Assembly: GCA_022571515.1 (NCBI GenBank)
Contig: JACZXQ010000010.1
Coordinates: 1-64,000 of the forward strand
Reading direction: 5' to 3'
DNA from: Gemmatimonadota bacterium
GTDB taxonomy: Bacteria; Gemmatimonadota; Gemmatimonadetes; Longimicrobiales; Gaopeijiaceae
Length of the DNA: 64,000 bases
Made by a program: the position numbers and the translations under genes. This document shows positions 35,460 to 45,163 of this stretch, piece after piece. The notes beneath the pieces were generated by a model. The model worked only from the letters and a program-made list of their open reading frames with translations. It ran no database searches and was not told where the DNA came from. Every line of letters begins with the position of its first letter. The first letter of the stretch is position 1.

Positions 35460-36571
35460 GAGCGCCTATCCACATCGGGGAATTCCCCGAGCCCGCCGAG
35501 AGGTTCGGACCAGGGGCCCGGTCCGAGACACTCTATGAAGCCGTCGCGCTGGCTGCCTGTGATCGATATCAGCACGCAGCGAGCGGGGTCATCCGGTGCC
35601 TGCACGGGGCGCTCGTCGGGTGAGAAGTCCACCCTGGCCAACGCGTCGAGCACCCGCTCCAGCTGGCCGGCGCCGGCGCCGGCGTCGACGATCCCGTACG
35701 GGGTCGACAGGCCGAATCGCTTGCCCGTATGGTAGGCCTTGCTGGCCAGGGAGGCGGCCATCTCGACGGCTGCCTCGGCGCGCTCGCCCGGCGTTCCACG
35801 GGTTTCGAGGCATATCCAAAGGGCCTCGGCGGCGTCCTGCTCATACTCCCGCACGACCGGCTTACCCCTGTGGGCGCTCACGCGCCAGTGAATGTCACGC
35901 GGGTCGTCCCCTACCCTGTACTCGTGCAAGGCACGGTACTCACCCCGAGTGCCAGCCGCGCTCGCCATGGCCGTCTCGACCTGGGCCTGGCGGCGCCCAC
36001 CCGGCGGAGACGGGATGCGGACCGGCTGGTTCGTCCTCGGCCAGATGACCAACTCACCCGCCAGCGGAACGTCGCGTTCCTTTTTGAACAAGCCGAACGG
36101 AAACGTCGTCGACAGGGTGAGGACCTCGAGGTGGTGGACGCCTCGGCGGACGAACACGTTCTCGGAGCGGACCGTGGTGGACTCGCCTGCATCGAGCCGC
36201 GCGATGAAGGCACCCTGGCTAAGACCGGGCTCGAACAGATGCACAGCGAGGGTGGGAAATCGTCGCTTGTGGTTGTGGACTTGATACCCTATGCGCACAT
36301 GCTTGCCCACGGTCACAGCCCTCGGCAGCCTGCGCTCGATCACGAGCGCGCGCAGCGTGCGCTCCGACAGCCAACCACTGAGCGCGATCAGCCCGAGCAT
36401 GGAGCCGAGCAGCAAATAGAGGAGGTTGTTTCCCGTCGTTGCGGCGGCGGCTCCGACAGCCACGGCCCCGACGCAAAAAAGAGTTCCGCCAGTGGTGAAG
36501 CTGATCCGGCGCCAGGCTCGCAGACGGCGCCAGGTTTCGTGAGCCTTTCTGATGAGGCCCGAGATGCTCAC
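35456..36571 (-). CDS. DUF58 domain-containing protein
   Basis: 371 aa with two N-terminal membrane helices (about 30-65) and a cytoplasmic DUF58 region. Landmarks: FVRRGVHHLEVLTLSTTFPFGLFKKER and GEYRALHEYRVGDDPRDIHWRVSAHRGKPVVREYE, each shortened here to VLTLSTTFPFGLF and EYRVGDDPRDIHWRVSAHRG. These are typical of the MoxR-partner DUF58 (vWA-like) family. Overlaps both neighbours by 4 bp, so all three genes are one translationally coupled operon. Confidence 0.9.
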   Translation of the reverse strand: MSISGLIRKAHETWRRLRAWRRISFTTGGTLFCVGAVAVGAAAATTGNNLLYLLLGSMLGLIALSGWLSERTLRALVIERRLPRAVTVGKHVRIGYQVHNHKRRFPTLAVHLFEPGLSQGAFIARLDAGESTTVRSENVFVRRGVHHLEVLTLSTTFPFGLFKKERDVPLAGELVIWPRTNQPVRIPSPPGGRRQAQVETAMASAAGTRGEYRALHEYRVGDDPRDIHWRVSAHRGKPVVREYEQDAAEALWICLETRGTPGERAEAAVEMAASLASKAYHTGKRFGLSTPYGIVDAGAGAGQLERVLDALARVDFSPDERPVQAPDDPARCVLISITGSQRDGFIECLGPGPWSEPLGGLGEFPDVDRRS

Positions 36572-37542
36572 ACCGGTACTGCGAGGCTTTCCAGGATGTC
36601 CTCGAGGATGGCTGTGGACTCCTCGTGCGCCTCATGCGTGGCGGCGGTGGTGCCGACCGGCAGCACCCGGTGCGCCAGACAAGGCACGACCAGCCGATGG
36701 ATGTCGCTGGGCACCAGAAAGGACCGGCCGTCGAGCAGCGCCAGGGCGCGCGCCGCACGGAACAGAGCAATCGCGCCCCTAGGACTGACGCCCATGCGCA
36801 AGCGGGGTTCTGTGCGCGTTCGACGCACGATCTCCATCAAGTAGTCCACCAGAGAAGGCTCGGCCTCGATCTCCTGCACCTCCTGCTGAAGGGCCAAGAC
36901 CTGGGGTGGCGTGAGCACCGCCTGGATCCTTTCGTCCCACGTTTCCTTTTGCGTGGACTCGAGTAGAATGCGCCGCTCGGCCTCCGCATCCGGATACCCG
37001 ATCGCCAGCCTCATCAGGAACCGGTCTACCTGGCTCTCGGGAAGGGGGTAGGTGCCGTGATGCTCGAGTGGATTTTGGGTCGCCATCACCATGAAGGGCA
37101 TCGGCAGGTCGTGCGTCTTGTCGTCGATGCTGACCTTGCCCTCCTGCATGGCCTGTAAGAGCCCGCTCTGGGTTCTGGGCGGAGCGCGGTTGATTTCGTC
37201 GGCTAGAACCAGATTCGTGAAGATCGGCCCCGGCCTCGTCTCGAACTCGGACGTCCGTGGGTTGTAGATCGACACGCCCAGGACATCGGATGGCAAGAGG
37301 TCGCTCGTGAATTGGATCCTCTTGAAGGACAGCCCGAGCGCGGTGGCCAGCGCATGCGCGAGCGTCGTCTTACCTACGCCCGGAACGTCCTCGAAGAGGA
37401 TGTGACCTCTGGCGAGGAGTGCGGCTACAGCGAACCGGATGACCTCTTCCTTGCCGTGGAAGACGATCTCGACCTCAGCGATCAGCCGGTTGAGAAGATC
37501 GACGCTCGGACGTGTTTCCTGGAGGGCTGCCGTGTCGCCCAA
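36568..37542 (-). CDS. MoxR-family AAA+ ATPase
   Basis: 324 aa from a TTG at 37542, with GGAGGGAG nine bases upstream. The open frame reaches an ATG at 37719, but that would give a 59-residue basic leader crossing the divergent act promoter and is not typical. Walker A EDVPGVGKTTLA, Walker B LVLADEINRAPP, sensor MATQNPLE and the lid helix region RLAIGYPDAEAER are canonical MoxR. These ATPases act as chaperones for vWA/DUF58 partners. First gene of the moxR-DUF58-tgpA operon. Confidence 0.9.
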   Translation of the reverse strand: MGDTAALQETRPSVDLLNRLIAEVEIVFHGKEEVIRFAVAALLARGHILFEDVPGVGKTTLAHALATALGLSFKRIQFTSDLLPSDVLGVSIYNPRTSEFETRPGPIFTNLVLADEINRAPPRTQSGLLQAMQEGKVSIDDKTHDLPMPFMVMATQNPLEHHGTYPLPESQVDRFLMRLAIGYPDAEAERRILLESTQKETWDERIQAVLTPPQVLALQQEVQEIEAEPSLVDYLMEIVRRTRTEPRLRMGVSPRGAIALFRAARALALLDGRSFLVPSDIHRLVVPCLAHRVLPVGTTAATHEAHEESTAILEDILESLAVPV

Positions 37543-37637
37543 AGCTGCCTTCTCCCTCCGATTTTTTCCATGGTTGAAACGGAAAAAGTTAAACACCCGC
37601 CACCCAAAAAAGGTTCTCGCAGGGGCCCGTGGCGGCG

Positions 37638-37666
37638 TTGACACGACAGGGGGCCCCAGATACCTT
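37638..37666 (+). promoter_or_regulatory. Predicted sigma-70 promoter of the act operon
   Basis: TTGACA at 37638-37643, a perfect -35, then TACCTT at 37661-37666 after 17 bp. This puts the transcript start about 47 bases before the actA ATG. The -10 matches three of six positions, common in high-GC genomes. Confidence 0.5.
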
Positions 37667-37719
37667 CCGGCCGCTCGCACACTGGCTTGACTCGCTGAGA
37701 AACCTCCTCTCAATAGCAA

Positions 37720-38274
37720 ATGACGAAGCGATGGATTCTATTTCCTGCCGCCGGGGCCACGGCCCTGCTGGCCCTGGCTTTTGTCCAGGCATGGGGAGGT
37801 AGTCAAGGCGAGGCAACAGACGCTGCCGGTACGGCGGCTCCGACCACCATCCAGCCCATCGCCTTCCCGCACAGTATCCACGCCGGCCAAGACCGGATCG
37901 ACTGCCAGTACTGCCATTTCTCCGCCGAGCGTTCAGTGGCCGCCGGGATTCCGCCCGTGGCCACGTGTTGGGGATGTCACCAGGTGATCCGCGGGACGAC
38001 CGAGCCGCAACAGGCCGAGATCGCGAAGGTCGTCGGCTATTGGGATAGGCAGGAGGCCATCCCATGGGTTCGCGTCTATAAGGTGTCCGACCATGTGCAG
38101 TTTCCACACATGAGGCATGTGGCTGCGCAGGTGGATTGTACCGAGTGCCACGGCCAGGTCGCCGAGATGGTGGAGGTGATCGAGGAGCCGGTCCAGCGGT
38201 TGAGCATGGGGTGGTGTGTGTCGTGCCATAAGGAGCGGGAAGCTTCGCGCGACTGTGCAGTGTGTCACTACTGA
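37720..38274 (+). CDS. actA: Alternative complex III subunit ActA, pentaheme cytochrome c
   Basis: 184 aa. A short N-terminal helix (about 5-25) anchors or exports the protein. Five CxxCH heme-binding sites are present: CQYCH, CWGCH, CTECH, CVSCH and CAVCH, the ActA pattern. The protein carries electrons on the periplasmic side of the quinol:acceptor oxidoreductase. It is the first of six genes in the standard actABCDEF order, with actB 19 bp after its stop. Confidence 0.95.
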   Translation: MTKRWILFPAAGATALLALAFVQAWGGSQGEATDAAGTAAPTTIQPIAFPHSIHAGQDRIDCQYCHFSAERSVAAGIPPVATCWGCHQVIRGTTEPQQAEIAKVVGYWDRQEAIPWVRVYKVSDHVQFPHMRHVAAQVDCTECHGQVAEMVEVIEEPVQRLSMGWCVSCHKEREASRDCAVCHY

Positions 38275-38293
38275 CCGTATCGAGACGACCTAG

Positions 38294-41200
38294 ATGAGCG
38301 AAGGTGCTTCGGGCATCAAGAGAAGAGACTTCCTGAAGGTAGTCGGCGTCAGTAGCGCCGGTGCCGGGATGGTAGGATGCTCGACGGAGAAGGTCGAGCA
38401 CCTCATCCCCTATGTCGTCCCTCCCGAAGAGATCACGCCTGGCGTAGCCACCTGGTACACGACCGTCTGCGGCGAATGCCCGGCCGGCTGTGGCATGTGG
38501 GTGCGTACCCGGGAGGGGCGCGTGGTGAAGGTCGAGGGCAATCCTCGGCATCCGATATCCTCGGGGGCGCTCTGTTCGAGGGGGCATTCCTCTCTTCAGG
38601 GGCTCTACGACCCTGATCGCTTCGCCGGGCCCATGGTCAGGGACGCGAACGGCATGCGGCAGATCTCCTGGGAGGACGCCGAGCAGTTGCTGGCCGATCG
38701 GCTCGGTGACGGTGACTACCTGTTCCTCACCGGCAGCACCGGCCCCACGCTCGGTGACCTCATCGACGGCTTCGTCTCGGCCACGGGCGGCACGCGCGTC
38801 GAGTACGACGCACTCTCCGAGGCACCGCTTCGGGAGGCCACGCGGCTCGCGTTCGGGCGCAACGTGGTGCCCTCCTACGATCTGGAAGCCGCGCGCCTCA
38901 TCGTCTCGTTCGGGGCAGACTTCCTCACGAGTTGGCTCTCGCCCGTAGCGCACGGCCGGGGCCTCGCCCGCATGAGCAGCGTGGACGAGAACGGTGGCGA
39001 GAAAGGCCGTCTCGTCCTGGTGGGGCCGAGATTGTCCCTCACAGGCCAGAACGCCGACGACTGGCTACCCATCACGCCCGGTTCGGAGACGCTGGTGGCT
39101 CTGGCCATGGCCAACGTGATCTCCGGGGGCGGCAACGACGCCGGTCCGTATGCAGAGATCGTGCGAGCATACTCGCCGCAGAGCGTGTCGCAGGCGACCG
39201 GGCTCTCCGCGGATCAGATCACCGAGCTGGCGGAGCGGTTCGCCGCGGCCGGGCCGAGCCTGGCGTTGGGGCCGGGCTTCAGCGGGCAGCACCGGAACGC
39301 CACCGCGTCGAACCTCGCCGTACTCGTATTGAACTTCGTGGCCGGCAACGTCGGTCGGACCGTCAGCGTGAACGACCCGGACCTCGGCTCCGCTTCCGCT
39401 CCGTACCGGGACATGGAGACGGCGATCCGGATCATGGCGGGCGGAGGGGCGCAGGCGGTGCTCGTCCACGGCTGCAATCCGGTGTACTCGCTGCCTGCCG
39501 CGAGTGGGTTCGCGGCCGCCTTCGAGGCGATGCCGTTCAAGGTCGTCTTCGCCAGTTCCATGAACGAGACGGCCGAGATGGCGGACCTGATCCTCCCGGA
39601 CCGCCACTTCCTCGAGTCGTGGGGTGACTCGAACCCGCGGCCTGGGCTGCACGCCCTGAGCCAGCCTGCCATGCAGCCGGTGCCCAACTTCGACTCGAAG
39701 CAGACGGGGGACGTGCTGCTTTCCGTCGCGACTCTCATGGGCAGCGATCTCGGCGCGGCCACCTTCTACGACTATCTACGCACGAGTTGGCAGAGGTTGC
39801 TGGGCGGCTCTGGCGACTTCGAGACCGCGTGGCGCGACGCCCTCAAGAACGGCGTGCTGGAGACAGGCGTGTCCTCGGGAGGCGCTGCTTCCCTGCGCTC
39901 CCCGGACGCCGCACTGGTGTTCGACGCTCCGGCGTTCGACGGGGATGGGGATTTCCACCTGATGGTGCATCCGTCTGCCCGGTTCGGCGACGGCGCCCTG
40001 AACGCGAACCGGCCCTGGTTGCTCGAGCTGCCGGATCCGGTGAGCAAGATCACGTGGCACTCCTGGGTCGAGATGAACCCGCATGCCGCCGAGGGCTTGG
40101 GTCTGCGTGACGGTGACATGGTCACGGTCGCGTCCGAGCACGGCTCGGTGGAGGTGCCGGTTTGGACGTATCCGGGCATCCGTGAGGACGTGGTGGCTCT
40201 GGCCATGGGAGGCGGCCATACGGGTGCAGGGCGATTCGCGGATGGTAACGGCGTGAACGCGATGGCACTGCTGCCGGCCGAGACGGAGGAGCCGTCGGGG
40301 GGTCTGGTCAACTTGGCGACCCGGGTGTCGATCACTCCGACGGGCGAGCGACGCCCCTTGGCCACGATTGCCGGTGCCACCGAGCAGCACGAGCGCGGCA
40401 TCACCCCGGCCGTGGCGCTCGCGGAACTCGGCCACCAGGAAGAGGGCGAGGCCGAAGGCGACGTGCACGGGCAGCTCAAAGAGCTCCAGGGCGTCGGTGG
40501 CTTCGTGCCGGTCGCGACGGACGGCGAGCCCGCGGATTTCCCTCTGCCCGGTGCCGAATATGGAGAGTACGTGGATGCCCACGACGGCCCTCGTTGGGGC
40601 ATGGCCATCGACCTCGACAAGTGCACGGGTTGTAGCGCCTGCGTGACCGCCTGCCAATCCGAGAACAACGTGCCGTGGGTGGGCGAGAATCAGATGATCA
40701 TGGGTCGTGAGATGCACTGGATGCGCATCGAGCGCTACTACGAAACGGTCCACGCTGATGAGGCGGGTCCGGTGGACATCCGGTTCTTGCCGATGCTCTG
40801 CCAGCATTGTGGTAACGCGCCGTGTGAGCCGGTCTGCCCGGTATACGCTACGTACCACAGTCCCGAAGGACTCAACGTGCAGGTGTACAACCGGTGCGTG
40901 GGCACTCGTTACTGCGCCAACAACTGCCCGTACAAGCTTCGGGTCTTCAACTGGTACAGCTACACGGACCAGATTCCGGAGCCGATGAACATGCAGTTCA
41001 ACCCGGACGTCACGGTTCGGGACGAGGGCGTCATGGAGAAGTGCTCGTTCTGCATACAGCGCATCAGGGCCGTCCAGAACCGGACCGCCGTCGAGGGCCG
41101 AGGCATGAGTGACGGTGAGGTTGTTCCGGCGTGCCAGCAGAGTTGCCCGGCCGAAGCGATCGTCTTTGGTGACGTGCGCGACGAGAACTCCCGCGTCGCG

Positions 41201-41317
41201 CAGATCATTCAGAACGAGCGGACCTACCGAGTGCTCGATTCGACCGTGAATACACAGCCCGCCGTGAGTTATCTGAAGAAGGTGACGTTCCACGACGTGG
41301 AATCCGGAGCGCATTGA
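38294..41317 (+). CDS. actB: Alternative complex III subunit ActB (molybdopterin-like domain fused to Fe-S protein)
   Basis: 1007 aa. Tat signal KRRDFLKVVG at the N-terminus. The first about 700 residues resemble a molybdopterin oxidoreductase, with a CGECPAGCGMWV motif; ActB proteins of this type hold no molybdenum cofactor. The C-terminal about 270 residues carry four cysteine clusters: CTGCSACVTAC, CQHCGNAPCEPVC, CVGTRYCANNC and CSFC...CQQSC, giving three 4Fe-4S and one 3Fe-4S cluster by family precedent. Ends overlapping actC (TGATG). Confidence 0.95.
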   Translation: MSEGASGIKRRDFLKVVGVSSAGAGMVGCSTEKVEHLIPYVVPPEEITPGVATWYTTVCGECPAGCGMWVRTREGRVVKVEGNPRHPISSGALCSRGHSSLQGLYDPDRFAGPMVRDANGMRQISWEDAEQLLADRLGDGDYLFLTGSTGPTLGDLIDGFVSATGGTRVEYDALSEAPLREATRLAFGRNVVPSYDLEAARLIVSFGADFLTSWLSPVAHGRGLARMSSVDENGGEKGRLVLVGPRLSLTGQNADDWLPITPGSETLVALAMANVISGGGNDAGPYAEIVRAYSPQSVSQATGLSADQITELAERFAAAGPSLALGPGFSGQHRNATASNLAVLVLNFVAGNVGRTVSVNDPDLGSASAPYRDMETAIRIMAGGGAQAVLVHGCNPVYSLPAASGFAAAFEAMPFKVVFASSMNETAEMADLILPDRHFLESWGDSNPRPGLHALSQPAMQPVPNFDSKQTGDVLLSVATLMGSDLGAATFYDYLRTSWQRLLGGSGDFETAWRDALKNGVLETGVSSGGAASLRSPDAALVFDAPAFDGDGDFHLMVHPSARFGDGALNANRPWLLELPDPVSKITWHSWVEMNPHAAEGLGLRDGDMVTVASEHGSVEVPVWTYPGIREDVVALAMGGGHTGAGRFADGNGVNAMALLPAETEEPSGGLVNLATRVSITPTGERRPLATIAGATEQHERGITPAVALAELGHQEEGEAEGDVHGQLKELQGVGGFVPVATDGEPADFPLPGAEYGEYVDAHDGPRWGMAIDLDKCTGCSACVTACQSENNVPWVGENQMIMGREMHWMRIERYYETVHADEAGPVDIRFLPMLCQHCGNAPCEPVCPVYATYHSPEGLNVQVYNRCVGTRYCANNCPYKLRVFNWYSYTDQIPEPMNMQFNPDVTVRDEGVMEKCSFCIQRIRAVQNRTAVEGRGMSDGEVVPACQQSCPAEAIVFGDVRDENSRVAQIIQNERTYRVLDSTVNTQPAVSYLKKVTFHDVESGAH

Positions 41318-42705
41318 TGGCAGCCGACCTCAGCAGGGGTGCGCTGACCCATCCGGATATCCAATCCCTAGGGGATGTCAACAGAGACCTCCTGAAACCT
41401 CTCGGGCGTCCTGGCCTGGGGTGGTGGATGCTCTTCGGCCTGGCGGCAGCGGGCGTCGGACTGTTCTTCACGTCCTGGGGATACCAGATCGTCAAGGGCA
41501 TTGGAGTCAGTGGCCTGAACGGGCCTGTTGGCTGGGGCGTGTACATCACGAGCTTCGTGTTCTGGGTCGGTATCGCGCACTCCGGCACGCTGATCTCCGC
41601 GATTCTGTTCCTGTTCAGGGCGCCGTGGCGGCAGTCGATCTATCGCATGGCCGAGGCCATGACGGTGTTCGCGGTCATGACCGCCGGGCTGTTCCCGCTG
41701 ATCCACGTGGGGCGGGTGTGGCATGCGTACTGGCTGATCCCGTATCCGAACTCGCGGTTTCTGTGGCCCAACTTCCGTTCGCCGTTGCTCTGGGACGTCT
41801 TTGCGGTCACCACATACTTCACCGTGTCGGCGACCTTCTTCTACCTGGGCACGATCCCCGACCTGGCGGCTGCCAGAGACAGGGCGGTCGGCCTGAGGAA
41901 GAAGTTCTACAAGGTCATTTCATTAGGGTGGCGTGGGACGGACCGCGAGTGGCACCACTTCAACAAGGCCTACCTCTTCTTGGCCGCGCTTGCTGCCCCG
42001 CTGGTGCTCTCGGTGCACTCGGTGGTCTCATGGGACTTCGCTGTAACGATCGTGCCCGGCTGGCACGCCACCATCTTCGCCCCGTATTTCGTGGCGGGCG
42101 CGATCTTCTCGGGTTGCGCCATGGTAATCACGCTCGCCGTACCCATGCGGAAGGCGTTCGGGCTCGAGGCGTACCTCACCACCAAGCATTTCGACGCGTT
42201 GGCCAAGCTCTGCCTGCTCACGTCGTTGATCGTGCTGTACGCCTACATGTCCGAGTTCTTCATGGCGTGGTACAGCGGTGAGCCTGCCGAGCGACAGGCG
42301 TTCTGGTTCCGGCTCTTCGGCCACTATTGGTGGGCCTCGTGGACGATGCTGGTCTGCAACGCCTTCGTGCCGATCATGCTGTGGTTCAAGAGGATCCGCC
42401 GTTCGGTCCCCGCTCTGTTCGTCATCTCGATCTTCATCAACATCGGGATGTGGTTCGAGCGCTACGTGATCGTGGTCACCTCGCTGTCGCACGAGTACGA
42501 GCCTTTCGCCTGGGGCGTGTACCGTCCGTCGCTTACCGAGATGGGAATCCTGGTCGGGAGCTTCGCCTGGTTCGGCTTCTGGTTCCTTCTGTTCACCAGA
42601 CTCATTCCGCCGGTGGCGATCGCCGAGCTCAAGGAGGTCCTGATCACGCCGATGAGGGGCGATCGGACCGCTGAGGCCGCAGCGGGCGAAGGGGGTCAGG
42701 CATGA
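41317..42705 (+). CDS. actC: Alternative complex III subunit ActC (NrfD/PsrC-like quinol-binding membrane protein)
   Basis: 462 aa from the ATG at 41317, which shares bases with the actB stop (TGATG); a TTG three bases earlier is less likely. About ten transmembrane helices with NrfD features (GWGVYITSFVFWVGIAHSG, abbreviated GVYITSFVFWVGIAHSG). It binds quinol in the membrane and passes electrons to ActB. Followed by actD with a 4-bp overlap. Confidence 0.95.
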   Translation: MAADLSRGALTHPDIQSLGDVNRDLLKPLGRPGLGWWMLFGLAAAGVGLFFTSWGYQIVKGIGVSGLNGPVGWGVYITSFVFWVGIAHSGTLISAILFLFRAPWRQSIYRMAEAMTVFAVMTAGLFPLIHVGRVWHAYWLIPYPNSRFLWPNFRSPLLWDVFAVTTYFTVSATFFYLGTIPDLAAARDRAVGLRKKFYKVISLGWRGTDREWHHFNKAYLFLAALAAPLVLSVHSVVSWDFAVTIVPGWHATIFAPYFVAGAIFSGCAMVITLAVPMRKAFGLEAYLTTKHFDALAKLCLLTSLIVLYAYMSEFFMAWYSGEPAERQAFWFRLFGHYWWASWTMLVCNAFVPIMLWFKRIRRSVPALFVISIFINIGMWFERYVIVVTSLSHEYEPFAWGVYRPSLTEMGILVGSFAWFGFWFLLFTRLIPPVAIAELKEVLITPMRGDRTAEAAAGEGGQA

Positions 42706-43223
42706 CCGGCCTGCTCGCTTCCTTCGACTACGTGGACTCCACGGTCGATGCCATCGAGGAACTCCGGGAATCCGGGCTGAAGGCGATCACGGCCTATACG
42801 CCCTATCCGGAGCACATGATCGAGGAGGCGCTCGGCTACGACCAGAGTCCGGTTCGCGTGTTCACCCTGGTGGGTGGCATGTCGGGCGCGGCGGCAGGCT
42901 TCGCGCTGGCCTCGTTCACGTCACTGGATTGGCCGCTCATCACGGGTGGAAAGCCGATCCTGTCCATGCCCACGTACGTGATCATCGCGTTTGAGCTGGC
43001 GATTCTGTTCGGCGTCTTGTCCACCTTGATCGGCATGTTCATCAATAGCCGCCTACCCTACGTGAAGCCGATGATCGTTTACGATCCGGAGTTCAGCGCT
43101 GGACGGTTCGGACTGTACGTCACAACGTCCGAGGACCGCATCGGCGAAGCTCGCCGCATACTGGAGAGTCACGAGCCGGTCGAGATTCGGGAGAACCCGG
43201 AGGGGGTGGCCCATGCTTCCTAG
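42702..43223 (+). CDS. actD: Alternative complex III subunit ActD (DUF3341)
   Basis: 173 aa. N-terminal ferredoxin-like soluble part with AITAYTPYPEHMIEEALG, then two membrane helices (about 55-80 and 93-118), then a soluble C-terminal part. This is the DUF3341 layout of ActD, a structural subunit without cofactors. Overlaps actC by 4 bp and actE by 11 bp. Confidence 0.95.
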   Translation: MTGLLASFDYVDSTVDAIEELRESGLKAITAYTPYPEHMIEEALGYDQSPVRVFTLVGGMSGAAAGFALASFTSLDWPLITGGKPILSMPTYVIIAFELAILFGVLSTLIGMFINSRLPYVKPMIVYDPEFSAGRFGLYVTTSEDRIGEARRILESHEPVEIRENPEGVAHAS

Positions 43224-43833
43224 CTTGCGAGCCGCCGCCGTTCTCAGCCTGGTAGCCGTCGCGAGTGGATGCTCGCCTCTGGACGACCTCATGGTGGCGC
43301 TCGCCGGCCGCAGCATGCGCGACCAGCCATCCTTCGATCCGTACGAGAATCCGCTCCCGGCGCCTGAGCAGTCCGTGCCGTTCGCCGCCGGTAACTTCAC
43401 GACCACCCCCGGTCGGATCAACACCGGACAGCCCGAGATGGGCGACATGCCGGCACCGTTCACCCAGTCGGATCTGTTCACGCCGGTGGTGACCGGGCTC
43501 GTCAACCCGGTGCCGGCCGATTCGGCATCGCTCGCTCGCGGCGAGCAGATGTACCTACGGATGTGCGCCGTCTGCCATGGAGACGCCGGTGTGGGGGCGC
43601 AGGCCTATATCGCCGACAAGCACCCGATGCTCGTGGCCTATAACCTCTCCGACGCGCGGATCTCGGCCTACACCGACGGTTTCCTCTATGGGAAGATTCG
43701 CGTGGGTGGCCCCATCATGCCCGCCTATGCCCATCAGATCACGCACATCGACCGGTGGCACATCGTGAACTACGTGCGTGAGCTACAGCGTCGAGCCGGC
43801 AATGCGCCGGCCGGGGCCGGGGGGGCGAGGTAG
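43213..43833 (+). CDS. actE: Alternative complex III subunit ActE, monoheme cytochrome c lipoprotein
   Basis: 206 aa. Signal peptide with a lipobox ending VASGC, so the protein is probably lipid-anchored. One heme site CAVCH near residue 117, with the distal Met in GGPIMPAYAHQ. It passes electrons from the Fe-S chain and ActA to a cytochrome c oxidase or soluble cytochrome. Overlaps actD by 11 bp. Confidence 0.94.
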   Translation: MLPSLRAAAVLSLVAVASGCSPLDDLMVALAGRSMRDQPSFDPYENPLPAPEQSVPFAAGNFTTTPGRINTGQPEMGDMPAPFTQSDLFTPVVTGLVNPVPADSASLARGEQMYLRMCAVCHGDAGVGAQAYIADKHPMLVAYNLSDARISAYTDGFLYGKIRVGGPIMPAYAHQITHIDRWHIVNYVRELQRRAGNAPAGAGGAR

Positions 43834-43835
43834 CC

Positions 43836-45152
43836 ATGCCGCACTTCCACATCCCCTCCGAGATTCCGATCCGGTACCTCCAGCGCTCGAGAACCTGGGA
43901 CAACATCGTGGTCGGCATGATCGTGGTGGGTCTCGCCTCGTTCATCCTGGCGTTGACCCGGGACCCCGATCGCGCGTGGCAGGCCTACGTGTCCAACTGG
44001 CTGTTCTTCACGGGGATCGCCATGGGGGCCATGCTCCTCACCGTGGCCACGTGGATCACGAAGGCGAAGTGGAACTGGTCAGTGCGGCGCGTCAGCCTGG
44101 CCTTCGTCGCCTTCCTACCCATTTCGTTCGTGCTGATGCTGCCGATGCTGGGCCTCGGAGAGTCGTTCTTTCCGTGGATCGCGGAGATGGCGCACGACCC
44201 CATCCTGCAGAAGAAGGCCGCGTATCTGAACCTACCGTTCCTGATCACCAGGAACGTGGTCGGTGTGATCGTGCTGTTCGGCATGAGCCTGTACTTCGCC
44301 TACCTCGCGCTCCGGCCGGACATGGCCCATGCCAAGGCGGATCATGGGGCTCAGGGCGAGGGCAGAGCGAGCCGTGCCCGCTGGCACGAGCGCCTGAGTG
44401 AGGGTTGGCTCGGCCAGGATGAGGAGGAGGACCGGAGCTACCACCGCATGACCACCATGGCGCCGGTCTTCGTGATGGTGTACGCCGGAGTACTGAGCAT
44501 CATCGCGTTCGACTGGGTCATGTCGCTGGAGCCGCACTGGTACTCCACCATGATGGGGCCATGGTTCTTCATGGGCGCCTTCTGGGGCGGCATAACGGCC
44601 ACGGCCATTGCGGTCACGTTCCTGAAGGCCTCGGACAACGACCTCGACAAGGCGATGGGACGGAGCCAACTGCACGACCTCGGCAAGCTGACCTTCGCAT
44701 TCTCCGTCTTCTGGGCCTATCTGTTCTTTGCGCAGTACCTGGTCATCTGGTACGGCAAGCTGCCGTGGGAACAGGCCTGGATCATCCGCCGCTCCGAGGC
44801 TCCGTTCGGGGTCTGGTCCCTGCTCACGATCATCATGTGCTTCGTGATCCCGTTCGCGGGCCTGATCGGCCGAAAGCCCAAGATGAACCCTTCGCTGCTG
44901 CGGGGCTTCGGGTTCGTGATCTTGGTCGGCCTGTGGCTCGAGAAGTACCTGATGGTTACTCCGGCTCTGTACCATGGCGGGCCGGCCGTCACGATCTGGT
45001 GGCCTCTCATCGGGCTGATGTTCTTGGGTCTGTTCCTCGGGGCGCTACGATGGTTCTACGCCACCTTCCCGGTGATACAGATCTGGCAGCCGAAACCGGA
45101 TGCGGAGATGGTAGAAGCCGAACTGGTGGGTCAGAGCGCCGGTGTAGCTTAG
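43836..45152 (+). CDS. actF: Alternative complex III subunit ActF (second NrfD-like membrane subunit)
   Basis: 438 aa, about ten membrane helices, starting 2 bp after the actE stop. Landmarks of ActF: FDWVMSLEPHWYSTMMG and KLTFAFSVFWAYLFFAQY. ActF is the partner of ActC; it is thought to contribute to a proton path rather than binding a heme. It is the last act gene here, and no oxidase genes follow. A convergent GGDEF gene ends 11 bp away. Confidence 0.95.
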   Translation: MPHFHIPSEIPIRYLQRSRTWDNIVVGMIVVGLASFILALTRDPDRAWQAYVSNWLFFTGIAMGAMLLTVATWITKAKWNWSVRRVSLAFVAFLPISFVLMLPMLGLGESFFPWIAEMAHDPILQKKAAYLNLPFLITRNVVGVIVLFGMSLYFAYLALRPDMAHAKADHGAQGEGRASRARWHERLSEGWLGQDEEEDRSYHRMTTMAPVFVMVYAGVLSIIAFDWVMSLEPHWYSTMMGPWFFMGAFWGGITATAIAVTFLKASDNDLDKAMGRSQLHDLGKLTFAFSVFWAYLFFAQYLVIWYGKLPWEQAWIIRRSEAPFGVWSLLTIIMCFVIPFAGLIGRKPKMNPSLLRGFGFVILVGLWLEKYLMVTPALYHGGPAVTIWWPLIGLMFLGLFLGALRWFYATFPVIQIWQPKPDAEMVEAELVGQSAGVA

Positions 45153-45163
45153 AAGGCTGTTGA

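Noticed and set aside
36568-37719. MoxR start at ATG 37719
   Set aside because: The added 59 residues are basic, not family-like, and would cover the divergent act promoter; TTG 37542 has a good Shine-Dalgarno.
39776-41314. 512-codon minus-strand frame over actB
   Set aside because: Shadow of the Fe-S domain; the plus strand has four intact Cys clusters.
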